64,000 nt of DNA from an uncultured Dorea sp. (GTDB taxonomy: Bacteria > Bacillota > Clostridia > Lachnospirales > Lachnospiraceae): positions 1-64,000 of the forward strand of contig CAMSTW010000006.1 of NCBI GenBank assembly GCA_947063855.1. The letters run 5' to 3'. The translations under genes were made by a program, and so were the position numbers. Below the pieces are notes generated by a model, which worked only from the letters and a program-made list of their open reading frames with translations, searched no databases and was not told where the DNA came from. Below, one piece after another: positions 18,006-27,463 of the stretch. How positions within the stretch are numbered: the first letter of the stretch is position 1; every line of letters starts with the position of its first letter.

Positions 18006-18743
18006 TTATGCTTCCAGGTGAAACATCAGCACAGATAACGCGGTTAATCCGGCCGTCTCTGTCCGCAGGATCCGTCTGCCAAGCGAAACTGTCTTCGCGC
18101 CGCAGCTTACCGCAAGCGCTGCCTCTTCCTTCTCGAATCCGCCCTCCGGACCGATAAAGACGGCGACAGACTGCCCCGGACGGATCGCTTCTATGATCTC
18201 CTTCGTCGCCTGCATTCCCCTCTCCAGTTCATAGGGTATCAGTATCACATCCAGCTCTTTCGCCATCTCAAGCGCTTCCCGGTAAGATACGACCGGCGCC
18301 ACCTCCGGGATATATCCCCGTCCCGCCTGCTTCGCCGCGCTGACCGCAATCTGCTGCCACCGTTCCACCTTCTTATGCGCCTTCTTCTCATCCAGCTTCA
18401 CAACCGAACGCCTGGTACTCACCGGAATAATCCTGAATACCCCCAGTTCCACCGCCTTCTGCACGATCAGCTCCATCTTGTCCTGCTTGGGCAGGCCCTG
18501 GAACAGCCAGATCCTTGAAGGCAGTTCTGTATCTGCCGTCTTCTCCTCAAGAATCCGCAGGACCGCCTGATCTTCCTCATATCCGTCTATGGCGCACCGA
18601 TACCCGCGGTTATTGCCGTCGCTTACCGTCAGTTCCTCGCCATGGCGCATCCTGAGTACATTCTTCATATGGTTCACATCCGAACCTTCTATATAGATTC
18701 TCCCTTCCCTTACCTGGGAAGGCGTCACAAAAAAATGCTGCAT
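18006..18743 (-). CDS. rsmE: 16S rRNA (uracil1498-N3)-methyltransferase RsmE
   Basis: FIGPEGGFEKEEA, VSLGRRILRTETA. Confidence 0.95.
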   Translation of the reverse strand: MQHFFVTPSQVREGRIYIEGSDVNHMKNVLRMRHGEELTVSDGNNRGYRCAIDGYEEDQAVLRILEEKTADTELPSRIWLFQGLPKQDKMELIVQKAVELGVFRIIPVSTRRSVVKLDEKKAHKKVERWQQIAVSAAKQAGRGYIPEVAPVVSYREALEMAKELDVILIPYELERGMQATKEIIEAIRPGQSVAVFIGPEGGFEKEEAALAVSCGAKTVSLGRRILRTETAGLTALSVLMFHLEA

Positions 18744-18749
18744 CTTATT

Positions 18750-19703
18750 CTAGACCTTTCTCGCCGTCACAGACACCCATTCGCCCTGATAATTCACCTC
18801 AAGGACCTCAAGTCCGGCCGCCTCCACAGCCTCCACGACGACCGTCTCCTTGTCGTCTATGATCCCGCTGGTGATATAGATCCCGCCCGGTTTCATCTGC
18901 CGGACGATCACCGGAGTCAGAGGAACCAGCACGTCCGCCAGAATATTTGCCGCCACAATATCATACCGCTCATACCCTGCCGCATCCTGTACCGCCTTAT
19001 CGTCGATGATATTTCCAATCATCACCTCATACTGTTCCTTTGGTATACCATTGGCTTCCATGTTCTCATGGGCAGCGTCAATCGCACAGGGATCCAGGTC
19101 GGTCCCCACCGAGTACGCCGCGCCGAACTTAAGCGCCAGCATCCCCAGGATACCGCTGCCGCAGCCCACATCCAGGATCTGCGCCCCTTCTGTCACATAT
19201 TTCCTGAGCTGGCGGATACACAGCTGGGTCGTCTCATGCATCCCTGTCCCAAACGCCGTCCCCGGATCGATATGGATGACCAGCTTATCTTCATCCTGTT
19301 CCTCCACCTTCTCCCAGGAAGGAATGATCAGGATATCATCTATATAGAACTGATGGAAATACTGCTTCCAGTTATTCACCCAGTCTACGTCCTCGGTCTG
19401 GGATTCCTCAATCGTGCACTCGCCCACATCCAGATAGCTTCTCATCTCTTCCAGTTCATTCCTCAGACGCATCAGGATCGTTCCCTTATCTTCTTCCTCC
19501 CCAAGGTAGAAGGTCAGATACGCCTTCCCGTCATCCTCCGGAATATCCGGCAGGATGTCTACGAACATCTGCTCCTTATCCGCGTCCGTAAGAGGGATCC
19601 TGTCCTCAATCTGTACTCCCTGTATCCCAAGGTCCATCAGCATACTGCTGACAATATCCTCCGCCTCTGTCGTCGTCGTCAGGCGGAACTGATTCCATTT
19701 CAT
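18750..19703 (-). CDS. prmA: Ribosomal protein L11 methyltransferase PrmA
   Basis: DPGTAFGTGMHETTQLCIRQL, ILDVGCGSGILGMLALKFGA, VAANILADVL. Confidence 0.95.
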   Translation of the reverse strand: MKWNQFRLTTTTEAEDIVSSMLMDLGIQGVQIEDRIPLTDADKEQMFVDILPDIPEDDGKAYLTFYLGEEEDKGTILMRLRNELEEMRSYLDVGECTIEESQTEDVDWVNNWKQYFHQFYIDDILIIPSWEKVEEQDEDKLVIHIDPGTAFGTGMHETTQLCIRQLRKYVTEGAQILDVGCGSGILGMLALKFGAAYSVGTDLDPCAIDAAHENMEANGIPKEQYEVMIGNIIDDKAVQDAAGYERYDIVAANILADVLVPLTPVIVRQMKPGGIYITSGIIDDKETVVVEAVEAAGLEVLEVNYQGEWVSVTARKV

Positions 19704-19770
19704 CGGTGATTCTCCTCTCATTATCAATACTGTAATTTATGCTTCGCCCATTCGGCGGTCCAGTCATAAT

Positions 19771-20535
19771 CTACGCTTCCTTCGCCCATTCGGCGATCCG
19801 GTCAAACTTCAACACCAGCTTCCCGCCAAAGATATTGACCGGAATCCCGGCATCAATCGGATAGATGACCGGGAACACCTCTCCCTTAAAGTAATATACC
19901 AGCACCCGCTTCTTATACGGATCCACCACCCAGTACTCCTTCACTCCTGCCTGCTCGTACTTTGCAAGCTTAATGACATAATCTCTCCTGCTGGTTCCCG
20001 GCGATATGACTTCCAGCACGAAATCCGGCGCTCCCAGGATATTGCGTCTGACAATCTGGTCCGGATTGCAGACGATCACCACATCCGGCTGTATCATCGT
20101 CCTCTCATCGTTATCAAGCTGTACGTCCACCGGTGAGATAAAAGGGGTGCACGCTCCCTTCTGATCCAGGATGAAGTTCGCTATCTGCCGGTAGAGCTCG
20201 CCTGCCATCAGCTGGTGAAATGTGGTCGGGGCCGCCATGTCATAGATATAGCCGTCGATCAGTTCTACCCTGCGTTCATCCGGAAGCGCCCGGTAGTCCT
20301 CTATCGTATATGTACCCTGCTTCTTCCCCGCGCCATACGCCACTGCGCCTTCTCTTACCATCATCTTATCAATGAAGACGTCTTCCACCGCCTTCCAGGT
20401 ATGGTATTCGATTCCCTTTGTCTGTCCTTCGAATATCTTCTGTACTGTCTCCGCCGGGATGCCGGATAATTCCGCAATATGCGCATCCGTATATCCCTGC
20501 TCCTGCCTGATCTGCTTCATCTCCTGAATCGTCAT
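19771..20535 (-). CDS. Uma2-family (DUF820) endonuclease-like protein with N-terminal HTH
   Basis: HTH-like MTIQEMKQIRQEQGYTDAHIAELSGIPAETVQKIFEG; Uma2-like MIQPDVVIVCNPD...APDFVLEVISPGTSRRDYVIKLAKYEQAGVKEYWVVDP. Confidence 0.88.
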   Translation of the reverse strand: MTIQEMKQIRQEQGYTDAHIAELSGIPAETVQKIFEGQTKGIEYHTWKAVEDVFIDKMMVREGAVAYGAGKKQGTYTIEDYRALPDERRVELIDGYIYDMAAPTTFHQLMAGELYRQIANFILDQKGACTPFISPVDVQLDNDERTMIQPDVVIVCNPDQIVRRNILGAPDFVLEVISPGTSRRDYVIKLAKYEQAGVKEYWVVDPYKKRVLVYYFKGEVFPVIYPIDAGIPVNIFGGKLVLKFDRIAEWAKEA

Positions 20536-20585
20536 GATACCGCCTCCTGTTTGTTAATGTACTTTCAGAATCACTTTGCGCCTGA

Positions 20586-21704
20586 TTATAGTCTCTGCCG
20601 CATTTCAAACGCCGCCTCTTTCGTATCGTCCAGTAATCGCACTGCTTCCTCTTCTGTAAGTCCATATTCCCGTGACAGAAGGGCATATTCCTTGCCTGCC
20701 CAGGTATCTGACACCGTCATGTTATCACTGTTGACGGTTACCCGTATCCCCCTGCTCAGAAAATCCCGCAGAGGATAGTCCTTAAGACTCCCCACAGCCT
20801 TCGTCTGCAGGTTGCTGGACGGGCACATCTCTAAAGGAATCCCCCGCTTCGCAAGCTCATCCATAAGCTTCTCATCCTCAATCGCCCGCACTCCATGCCC
20901 GATCCTTGCGGCCCCGAATTCCAGCGCCTTCCAGATACTCTCCGGTCCGTCCGCTTCCCCTGCGTGAATGGTGAAGGGTACGCCAAGCCGTCTGGCAAGC
21001 GCGAACTCCTCCTCAAAGTCCCGGGTCGGATACAGCCCCTCCGCTCCGGCAAGATCTGCCGCAACGACGCCTCTTCCCAGATACTTTAAAGCCACATGAA
21101 TCGTCTCCAGGTTCGCCGTACGAACCTTCTCTCCCCTCATACAGCACAGGATCGCCTTCAGGCCAATCCTGCCCTCACTGCCTTCTGCAGCCTTCAAAAG
21201 ACCGGCAAGCACCGCCTGTACCGCTTCTTCCTGCGTAAGCCCCTGCCGGCAATGAAGCTGCGGCGCAAACCGGATCTCTGCATAACAAAGCCCCTTCTCC
21301 TTAAGATCCTTCCCAAGCCCGTATGCCCCGGTCTCCAGATTCTCCGCGGTCTGAAGAACCGCCAGCGGAAGGTCGAAGCATCTCAGATATTCATTGAGAT
21401 CCCCGCAATCGGCTCTGGCCGTCAGATACGGGCGCAGCCCATCCGGCGTGTCTGCCGGAAGCTCTATATGATCCTTCTTTGCAAGCCCAAAAACGGTCTC
21501 CACTGACAGCGACCCGTCCAGATGAAGATGCAGGTCTGCCAGACTGCCGTCTGTCCTGCTGTGCACGATTCCGTCTGCCAAACTGCCGTCCACATTGCCC
21601 CGCACGGTCCCGTCTGCCGTACCGCCGTCTGTTCTGCCGCACCCGGCCCTGCCTGCGTAAGCCGTCTTTACCTGATCTTCGGCCATCATAGCAGACTCTC
21701 CCAC
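20586..21704 (-). CDS. add: Adenosine deaminase with a repetitive N-terminal extension
   Basis: DLHLHLDGSL, FTIHAGEADGPESI, MCPSSNLQTKAV, VTVNSDNM. Confidence 0.92.
   Translation of the reverse strand: MGESAMMAEDQVKTAYAGRAGCGRTDGGTADGTVRGNVDGSLADGIVHSRTDGSLADLHLHLDGSLSVETVFGLAKKDHIELPADTPDGLRPYLTARADCGDLNEYLRCFDLPLAVLQTAENLETGAYGLGKDLKEKGLCYAEIRFAPQLHCRQGLTQEEAVQAVLAGLLKAAEGSEGRIGLKAILCCMRGEKVRTANLETIHVALKYLGRGVVAADLAGAEGLYPTRDFEEEFALARRLGVPFTIHAGEADGPESIWKALEFGAARIGHGVRAIEDEKLMDELAKRGIPLEMCPSSNLQTKAVGSLKDYPLRDFLSRGIRVTVNSDNMTVSDTWAGKEYALLSREYGLTEEEAVRLLDDTKEAAFEMRQRL
21540..21656 (-). repeat. Three degenerate 39-nt tandem units encoding 13-aa repeats
   Basis: AGRAGCGRTDGGT / ADGTVRGNVDGSL / ADGIVHSRTDGSL, preceding native ADLHLHLDGSL. 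Confidence 0.75.
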
Positions 21705-22033
21705 TCCTTCTCACGGAAACCGGTCAGCACCGCCGTATCCGTCACCAGAACCGGACGCTTCACCAGCATGCCGTCGGAAGCCAGAAGCTCATACTGCTCT
21801 TCCTCCGTCAGATCCGCAAGCTTATCCTTAAGCCCCATCTCCCGGTAGATCATGCCGCTGGTGTTGAAGAACTTCTTAAGCGGCAGGCCACTCTTCTGAT
21901 GCCACGCCCTGATCTCTTCCTTTGACGGATTCTGATTCTTGATATCCCTCTCTTCAAACTCCAGCCCCTTTCCCTCAAGCCACTTCCTGGCCTTCTGGCA
22001 GGTACTGCACTTTGGATAATGTACCAATAGCAT
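21686..22033 (-). CDS. ArsC/Spx-family protein (arsenate reductase-like)
   Basis: MLLVHYPKCSTCQKARKWLEGKGLEFEERDIKNQNPS. Confidence 0.92.
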   Translation of the reverse strand: MLLVHYPKCSTCQKARKWLEGKGLEFEERDIKNQNPSKEEIRAWHQKSGLPLKKFFNTSGMIYREMGLKDKLADLTEEEQYELLASDGMLVKRPVLVTDTAVLTGFREKEWESLL

Positions 22034-22109
22034 ATCGAATTCCCCCTTTTTTGCAGAATGTTCCCATTGCCCGTTCACTTATCCTGAAACCGGCCATTAC
22101 TCTGCAATT

Positions 22110-22700
22110 CTAATAATAACCTCTCCACATATTCACATACATATGCAGATTCGTCCGTATATGGAGCCAGATGCTCCTGCCCGCTTTCTCCTTCCCGGAT
22201 CTGTCAGCCGCAGCCATCACATAGCGCTTCACATTCTGTCTGGCGTAATGATCCGCCTTCCTCAGATGCCACCCGCTGGTCACCACAACACAGTCCCGGA
22301 AGTTGCAGTTCTGCATGATCTCCCCGGAATACTTAAGATTATGGTAGGTACTGACGGCCCGCTTCTCCTTCAGTATATATTCCGCCGGCACGCCAAGCTC
22401 TACCGCATACCGCTTCATGGCCTCTGCCTCTATAAAGTCATTATGCACGGCCGCTCCCGACATGATCAGATACTGTACCTTCCTCGCCTTCCAGAGTTCC
22501 ACAGCCTTCTCCACCCTCGCCTTAAGCGTGTCAGAAGGCGTCCCGTCATCCTCCACCCGGCAGCCACAGACTATGGCACAGTCATATCTGTCCTGCTCCC
22601 AGCGCACCTTTGGCCGCCGGAACATCACACAGAACACCAGAATATTCGCCGCCAAAAATCCAGCTGCCATCCAGCTTATTCTATCCACGATTCGCTTCAT
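22110..22700 (-). CDS. YdcF/SanA family (DUF218) protein
   Basis: DCAIVCGCRVEDDGTPSDTLKARVEKAVELWKARKVQYLIMSG, VVVTSGWHLRKA. Confidence 0.88.
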   Translation of the reverse strand: MKRIVDRISWMAAGFLAANILVFCVMFRRPKVRWEQDRYDCAIVCGCRVEDDGTPSDTLKARVEKAVELWKARKVQYLIMSGAAVHNDFIEAEAMKRYAVELGVPAEYILKEKRAVSTYHNLKYSGEIMQNCNFRDCVVVTSGWHLRKADHYARQNVKRYVMAAADRSGKEKAGRSIWLHIRTNLHMYVNMWRGYY

Positions 22701-22896
22701 CTGTCGCACCTCATCTCCATGCCGCATCGTGCCGGCCGTCCTGTCAATCGTCCGGCACAATACTTTTCACTGTATTTCTTCTGTCATTCTACACTTTTTT
22801 CTCACACAATGCAAGATTCACCATCGTCTTTTGCGGAATGTTCCGACATATTCCACATATACATATTGTAACAAACAAAAATGGAGTATCTATATC

Positions 22897-23760
22897 ATGA
22901 AATCCTACCAAAAATACAAGAAATCTGCCGGCATCCTGATCCTTTTTCTCTTATCCTATCTGGGCGGGCAGTTTGCAGCCTCCCTATTCTCCCCTGCAGT
23001 TCCTTCGCCGTCTTCTGGTATTCGCTCATCCGATAAAGACCTGCCTGCCTCCTCTGTGATCGAAACCGCCGCAGAGAACTGGGGACTCAGCTTCCAGGAA
23101 GAAGGCAAACCGCCCACAGCCAATGCAACCTTTGATGAATTAGCGCAATATGATGCCTTCTATGCCGAAGATACCAACGAGAAAGTGCTCTATCTGTCAT
23201 TCGACTGCGGATACGAGAACGGCAACACGGCGCCGATCCTGGACGCTCTGAAAAAACACAAGGCGCCGGCCGCCTTCTTTGTCGTTGGCAGCTTCGTCTC
23301 TTCAGATCCTGAGCTTGTAAAAAGAATGCATGAGGAAGGACATATCGTGGGAAATCATACCTACCATCATCCGGATATGTCGCAGATCTCGACGAAGGAA
23401 GCATTTGAGAAAGAATTAGGGGACGTAGAGAAGTTATATAAAGAGATTACGGGTGAAGAAATGACCAGATACTACCGGCCGCCCCAGGGCAAATACAGCA
23501 CCGACAATCTCCAGATGGCAAAAGACATGGGATACCACACCTTCTTCTGGAGCCTTGCCTATGTCGACTGGTACCAGGATAAACAGCCCACCCACGAAGA
23601 GGCGTTCGATAAGCTGCTGGGGCGCATCCATCCCGGAGCAATCGTCCTGTTACACAGCACCTCAAGCACCAACGCCGAGATCCTGGATGAACTGCTGGGG
23701 AAATGGGAAGAGATGGGGTACACCTTCAAGTCCCTGGATGAACTGGTCAAGAATCCATAA
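22897..23760 (+). CDS. Polysaccharide deacetylase (PdaA-like)
   Basis: LYLSFDCGYENGNTAPILDALKKHKAPAAFFVVGSFV, GNHTYHHPDMS, YYRPPQGKYS. Confidence 0.93.
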   Translation: MKSYQKYKKSAGILILFLLSYLGGQFAASLFSPAVPSPSSGIRSSDKDLPASSVIETAAENWGLSFQEEGKPPTANATFDELAQYDAFYAEDTNEKVLYLSFDCGYENGNTAPILDALKKHKAPAAFFVVGSFVSSDPELVKRMHEEGHIVGNHTYHHPDMSQISTKEAFEKELGDVEKLYKEITGEEMTRYYRPPQGKYSTDNLQMAKDMGYHTFFWSLAYVDWYQDKQPTHEEAFDKLLGRIHPGAIVLLHSTSSTNAEILDELLGKWEEMGYTFKSLDELVKNP

Positions 23761-23765
23761 GACCA

Positions 23766-23837
23766 GGGACTGCGGGGAAATGCAGCACTTCTGCTACACA
23801 GACATCCGCCTGTCCGATACCATTTCCCGGCAGTCCC
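23766..23837. repeat. 72-bp palindrome (17-bp arms, one mismatch) between convergent genes
   Basis: GGGACTGCGGGGAAATG ... CATTTCCCGGCAGTCCC. Confidence 0.8.
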
Positions 23838-23875
23838 ACAATACTGTTCCGTCCATTCTGCGGCGGATCCGTATC

Positions 23876-25702
23876 TTACTCTACCGTCACAGATTTGGCA
23901 AGGTTCCTTGGCTTATCTACATCACATCCGCGTCCCACCGCAATATAATAAGCAAAGAGCTGGAGCGGAATGATCGCCAGTGAATTCGTAAAATACTTAT
24001 TCGTCTCCGGTATATAGATCACGTAGTCGGCAGCCTTCTCAACCTCCGTATTCCCTTCGACTGTAACAGCCATCACGAATGCGCCTCTTGTACGTACCTC
24101 CTCCATGTTGCTGATCATCTTCTTATACAGGTCCTTCTGTGTCAGAACCGCGGCTACCAGAGTCCCGTCCTCCACCAGTGAGATCGTGCCGTGCTTCAGC
24201 TCGCCTGCCGCGTACGCCTCCGAATGAATATACGAGATCTCCTTAAGCTTAAGGGACCCTTCCATCGAAATCGCATGATCGATCCCCCGTCCGATGAAGA
24301 AGATATCTCTCGCCGCCAGATAACGGTTGGCAAACTTCTGGATCTTCTCCCTGTTATTCAGTATCATCTCCACCTGCGCCGGAAGCGCCTTCATATCGTT
24401 CAGCATCTCAGAGAGCTCCTCATCTCCAATCTGCCCTCTTACATGGGCGAACTTCATCGCCAGAAGGTACATCGCGATCAACTGTGCAGAATATGCCTTG
24501 GTCGTTGCCACCGCTATCTCCGGCCCCGCCCAGGTATACATGACATTGTCCGCCTCCCTGGCGATAGAGCTTCCCACTACATTGACCACACCCAGGACTC
24601 TTGCCCCCTGCTTCTTCGCCTCTCTGAGCGCCGCCAGCGTATCTGCGGTCTCCCCGGACTGGCTGATCACAACCACCATGGTATTCTCGTCCAGTATCGG
24701 ATTGCGGTAACGGAACTCCGACGCCATATCCACCTCCACAGGTATCCTCGCCAGACCTTCGAACACATACTTACTGGTATGCCCCACATGGGAAGCCGAA
24801 CCGCATGCGATGATCATAATCTTGTGAATCCTGCGAATCTCCTCATCCGTCATCCCAAGCTCTTCTATGACAATCTGGTTATCCTTGATCCTTGGAGAAA
24901 AGGTATCCATAACAGACTTCGGCTGCTCATACATCTCCTTTAGCATAAAATGCTCGTATCCGCCCTTCTCCGCGGCGTTCACATCCCATTCGATCCGCAC
25001 GGCCTCTTTGACGATCGGCTCTTCGTCAACCGTAAAGAATTCCATCGAATCCTCCGTCATCCGGACGATCTCTTCATTCTCAATAAAGAACACATCCCGG
25101 GTATAACGCAGTACCGCCGGCACATCGGACGCTATGATGCTCCCCCCGTCCGTATGCCCTACGATAAGCGGACTGTCCTTCCTCACCGCATACAGTTCGC
25201 TTGGATGGTCCTGGAATATGATACCCAGGGCATAGGAGCCTTCCATACGATGCATGATCTTCGTGATCGCCTGCAGCGGATTCCCCTGATAATAGTAATC
25301 CAGAAGGTGTGCGATGATCTCCGTATCCGTCTCCGATACAAACTGATACCCCCGCTTCTCAAGCTTTTTCTTAAGCTTCAGATAGTTCTCGATAATCCCG
25401 TTATGTACGATCACGATACTCTTGTCGCTGTTAAAATGCGGATGGGCGTTCACATCCGACGGCGAGCCATGGGTCGCCCATCTCGTGTGGCCGATACCCA
25501 GACTGCCGGGAATCGTCGCCCCGTCATGCGTCAGTTCACTTAACACCTTAAGCCTTCCTTTAGACTTTACCATATCGATCTTCCCGTCATTATAGACAGC
25601 AATCCCCGCCGAATCATATCCTCTGTATTCAAGCTTTGACAGACCGTCCAGAAGGATCGGCGCCGCCTGCTGCCTTCCAATATATCCAACAATCCCGCAC
25701 AT
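23876..25702 (-). CDS. glmS: Glutamine--fructose-6-phosphate aminotransferase
   Basis: MCGIVGYIGRQQAAPILLDGLSKLEYRGYDSAGIAV; C-terminal KPRNLAKSVTVE. Confidence 0.97.
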   Translation of the reverse strand: MCGIVGYIGRQQAAPILLDGLSKLEYRGYDSAGIAVYNDGKIDMVKSKGRLKVLSELTHDGATIPGSLGIGHTRWATHGSPSDVNAHPHFNSDKSIVIVHNGIIENYLKLKKKLEKRGYQFVSETDTEIIAHLLDYYYQGNPLQAITKIMHRMEGSYALGIIFQDHPSELYAVRKDSPLIVGHTDGGSIIASDVPAVLRYTRDVFFIENEEIVRMTEDSMEFFTVDEEPIVKEAVRIEWDVNAAEKGGYEHFMLKEMYEQPKSVMDTFSPRIKDNQIVIEELGMTDEEIRRIHKIMIIACGSASHVGHTSKYVFEGLARIPVEVDMASEFRYRNPILDENTMVVVISQSGETADTLAALREAKKQGARVLGVVNVVGSSIAREADNVMYTWAGPEIAVATTKAYSAQLIAMYLLAMKFAHVRGQIGDEELSEMLNDMKALPAQVEMILNNREKIQKFANRYLAARDIFFIGRGIDHAISMEGSLKLKEISYIHSEAYAAGELKHGTISLVEDGTLVAAVLTQKDLYKKMISNMEEVRTRGAFVMAVTVEGNTEVEKAADYVIYIPETNKYFTNSLAIIPLQLFAYYIAVGRGCDVDKPRNLAKSVTVE

Positions 25703-25811
25703 ATCACAAAACTCCTCACTTTGTATTTGTACAAATCACCATATTTTTTGCACTTTTAAATCGTATTGTACCAAATCCCTGTGTAAAAGTAAAGAAAAAT
25801 AAGAAAAAAGA

Positions 25812-25860
25812 GATCTGTCAGAAACCAGCATTCCCATGCCATACTTCCTGACAATCTCCT
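25812..25860 (-). terminator. Intrinsic terminator downstream of the cohesin-domain gene
   Basis: Minus strand GAGATTGTCAGGAAG...CTGACAGATCTCTTTTTTC. Confidence 0.65.
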
Positions 25861-25877
25861 CTTTCGCAAAAAACTTC

Positions 25878-27419
25878 CTAATCCAGATCAATAAAATCTA
25901 CCTGAAAGGAATCATCCTTCTCCATATGACTCCTCTTCTTCTTGGGCTGCATGCTCAAAAGCTCGTCGAGGTCGTCAATAATGTCATCCGAGTCATCCTT
26001 GCCGCCGTCATAGTCGTCATAATCATAATCGTCGTCATAATCATCATAGTCCTCGTCTTCATCGTCAAAATCATCAAGATCATCATAATCATCAAAGATA
26101 TCGTCATCCTTCAGATTCATCGTCTTCGCCGGGACTCTGACCGCAGGCTCCGTCTGGTTCTTCTGGGCAGACGAAGTCTTCTTTCCCTTTCCGGGCGCGG
26201 ACTTTGCACTCTTTGGCGCTGGTTTCTTCTCATCCTCATCCAGATCTATCCCATACTCGTCATACAGGTCGTCTAATTCCAGATTACGATGATACAGCTT
26301 CACGCCTATCACGATCATGATAACAATCAGAATCAGCAGAAGCATGATACCAAGAATCACCACAATATCCAGAAAATCCTCCACAAACTGGAGTACCTTC
26401 CCCCAGAGACCGCCCTTGGGCGACGACTTCTTCTTCGTATCATCTGCCGAAGCCGCCTGCTGAACATATCTCTGATAAGTCTTATCGACTGCATCATACT
26501 GATACAGCGCCTTCTCGCCGTCCGTATTCAAGGCATACAGCATATAGTACTCTGCATTACTTGGATCCTGCCATGCGGTAAACTCCTTACCGTTCAGGAT
26601 CAGCTTGGTCTCCTGGAACCGGTCCGGAAGGCTGACCGAACCGTCGTCCCTGAGCGGTATCAGATACCGGTCCGACGCAATGCTTACCTGCTCAAAGGGT
26701 ATCAGCGAACCCTTGTCCATATCGTACAGAAAGAACTCCGGATCACCGCCGGCCGCCGGCGTCAGATACAATGCCGAGACATTACTTGCCGGCTGGGTCA
26801 CAACCTCACAGGACGTACCCTCGAAGGTCATCTCCCCTCTGCTGAATCCCTGGGGAATCACTGCATCCGAGAAACCATTCGTAACAATATACTGGGCTCC
26901 GTCTACCTCGACCTGGGGGCCGTCTGCCACAGCCGTCCCCGTCCCGGCGCCTGTATTGTTCGTCTCTTCTTCCGGCTGGATCAGCGAAGGATCCCCGGGG
27001 CCGATCGTAACCGCCGAGCTTCCGTCGGTAATATCAAGCGCCTCGCCCGACGAATCCGTACCGGAAGACTGGGAAACCTCAATATTAGCCGTGCCTTCCT
27101 GCAGCGCCTGAAACTTCAGGGTCATATCAATACTTGTACCGTCTCCGGACGCCGACAGGGTTATGGTCCCTTTGCCCCCCGTCGCATTGTCGCCGCTGAT
27201 GAACCTCAGCATATCTGCATCATAGGTCAGCGTCGCATCCAGAGAACCCAGGTCAGAAGATGAACTAAGCTTCACCTTCACATCAATCTCGGCGCCTACC
27301 GTGGTTGAAGGATCGGAAAAAAACAGTTCTGCAGACGCCGCATGTACCAACAGAGATATGCACGGACACAGCATGCATACCAGTATTAATGAAGAAAGTG
27401 CTTTCTTTATTCTTCTCAT
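25878..27419 (-). CDS. Membrane-anchored cohesin-domain protein with highly acidic tail
   Basis: Signal peptide; cohesin-like fold (TTVGAEIDVKVKLSSSSDLGSLDATLTYDADMLRF); TM segment; Asp/Tyr-rich tail. Confidence 0.75.
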   Translation of the reverse strand: MRRIKKALSSLILVCMLCPCISLLVHAASAELFFSDPSTTVGAEIDVKVKLSSSSDLGSLDATLTYDADMLRFISGDNATGGKGTITLSASGDGTSIDMTLKFQALQEGTANIEVSQSSGTDSSGEALDITDGSSAVTIGPGDPSLIQPEEETNNTGAGTGTAVADGPQVEVDGAQYIVTNGFSDAVIPQGFSRGEMTFEGTSCEVVTQPASNVSALYLTPAAGGDPEFFLYDMDKGSLIPFEQVSIASDRYLIPLRDDGSVSLPDRFQETKLILNGKEFTAWQDPSNAEYYMLYALNTDGEKALYQYDAVDKTYQRYVQQAASADDTKKKSSPKGGLWGKVLQFVEDFLDIVVILGIMLLLILIVIMIVIGVKLYHRNLELDDLYDEYGIDLDEDEKKPAPKSAKSAPGKGKKTSSAQKNQTEPAVRVPAKTMNLKDDDIFDDYDDLDDFDDEDEDYDDYDDDYDYDDYDGGKDDSDDIIDDLDELLSMQPKKKRSHMEKDDSFQVDFIDLD

Positions 27420-27463
27420 GTAAGATACCTCGTATTTTCTATATCATTCCGGATGTATGATGG

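Noticed and set aside
25703-25870. Possible glmS ribozyme upstream of glmS
   Set aside because: The leader is short and AT-rich and shows no recognisable glmS ribozyme core.
25836-26276. Plus-strand hydrophobic ORF (146 aa)
   Set aside because: Antisense shadow of the Asp/Tyr-rich tail; its Ile/Val bias comes from complementing GAT/GAC/TAT codons.
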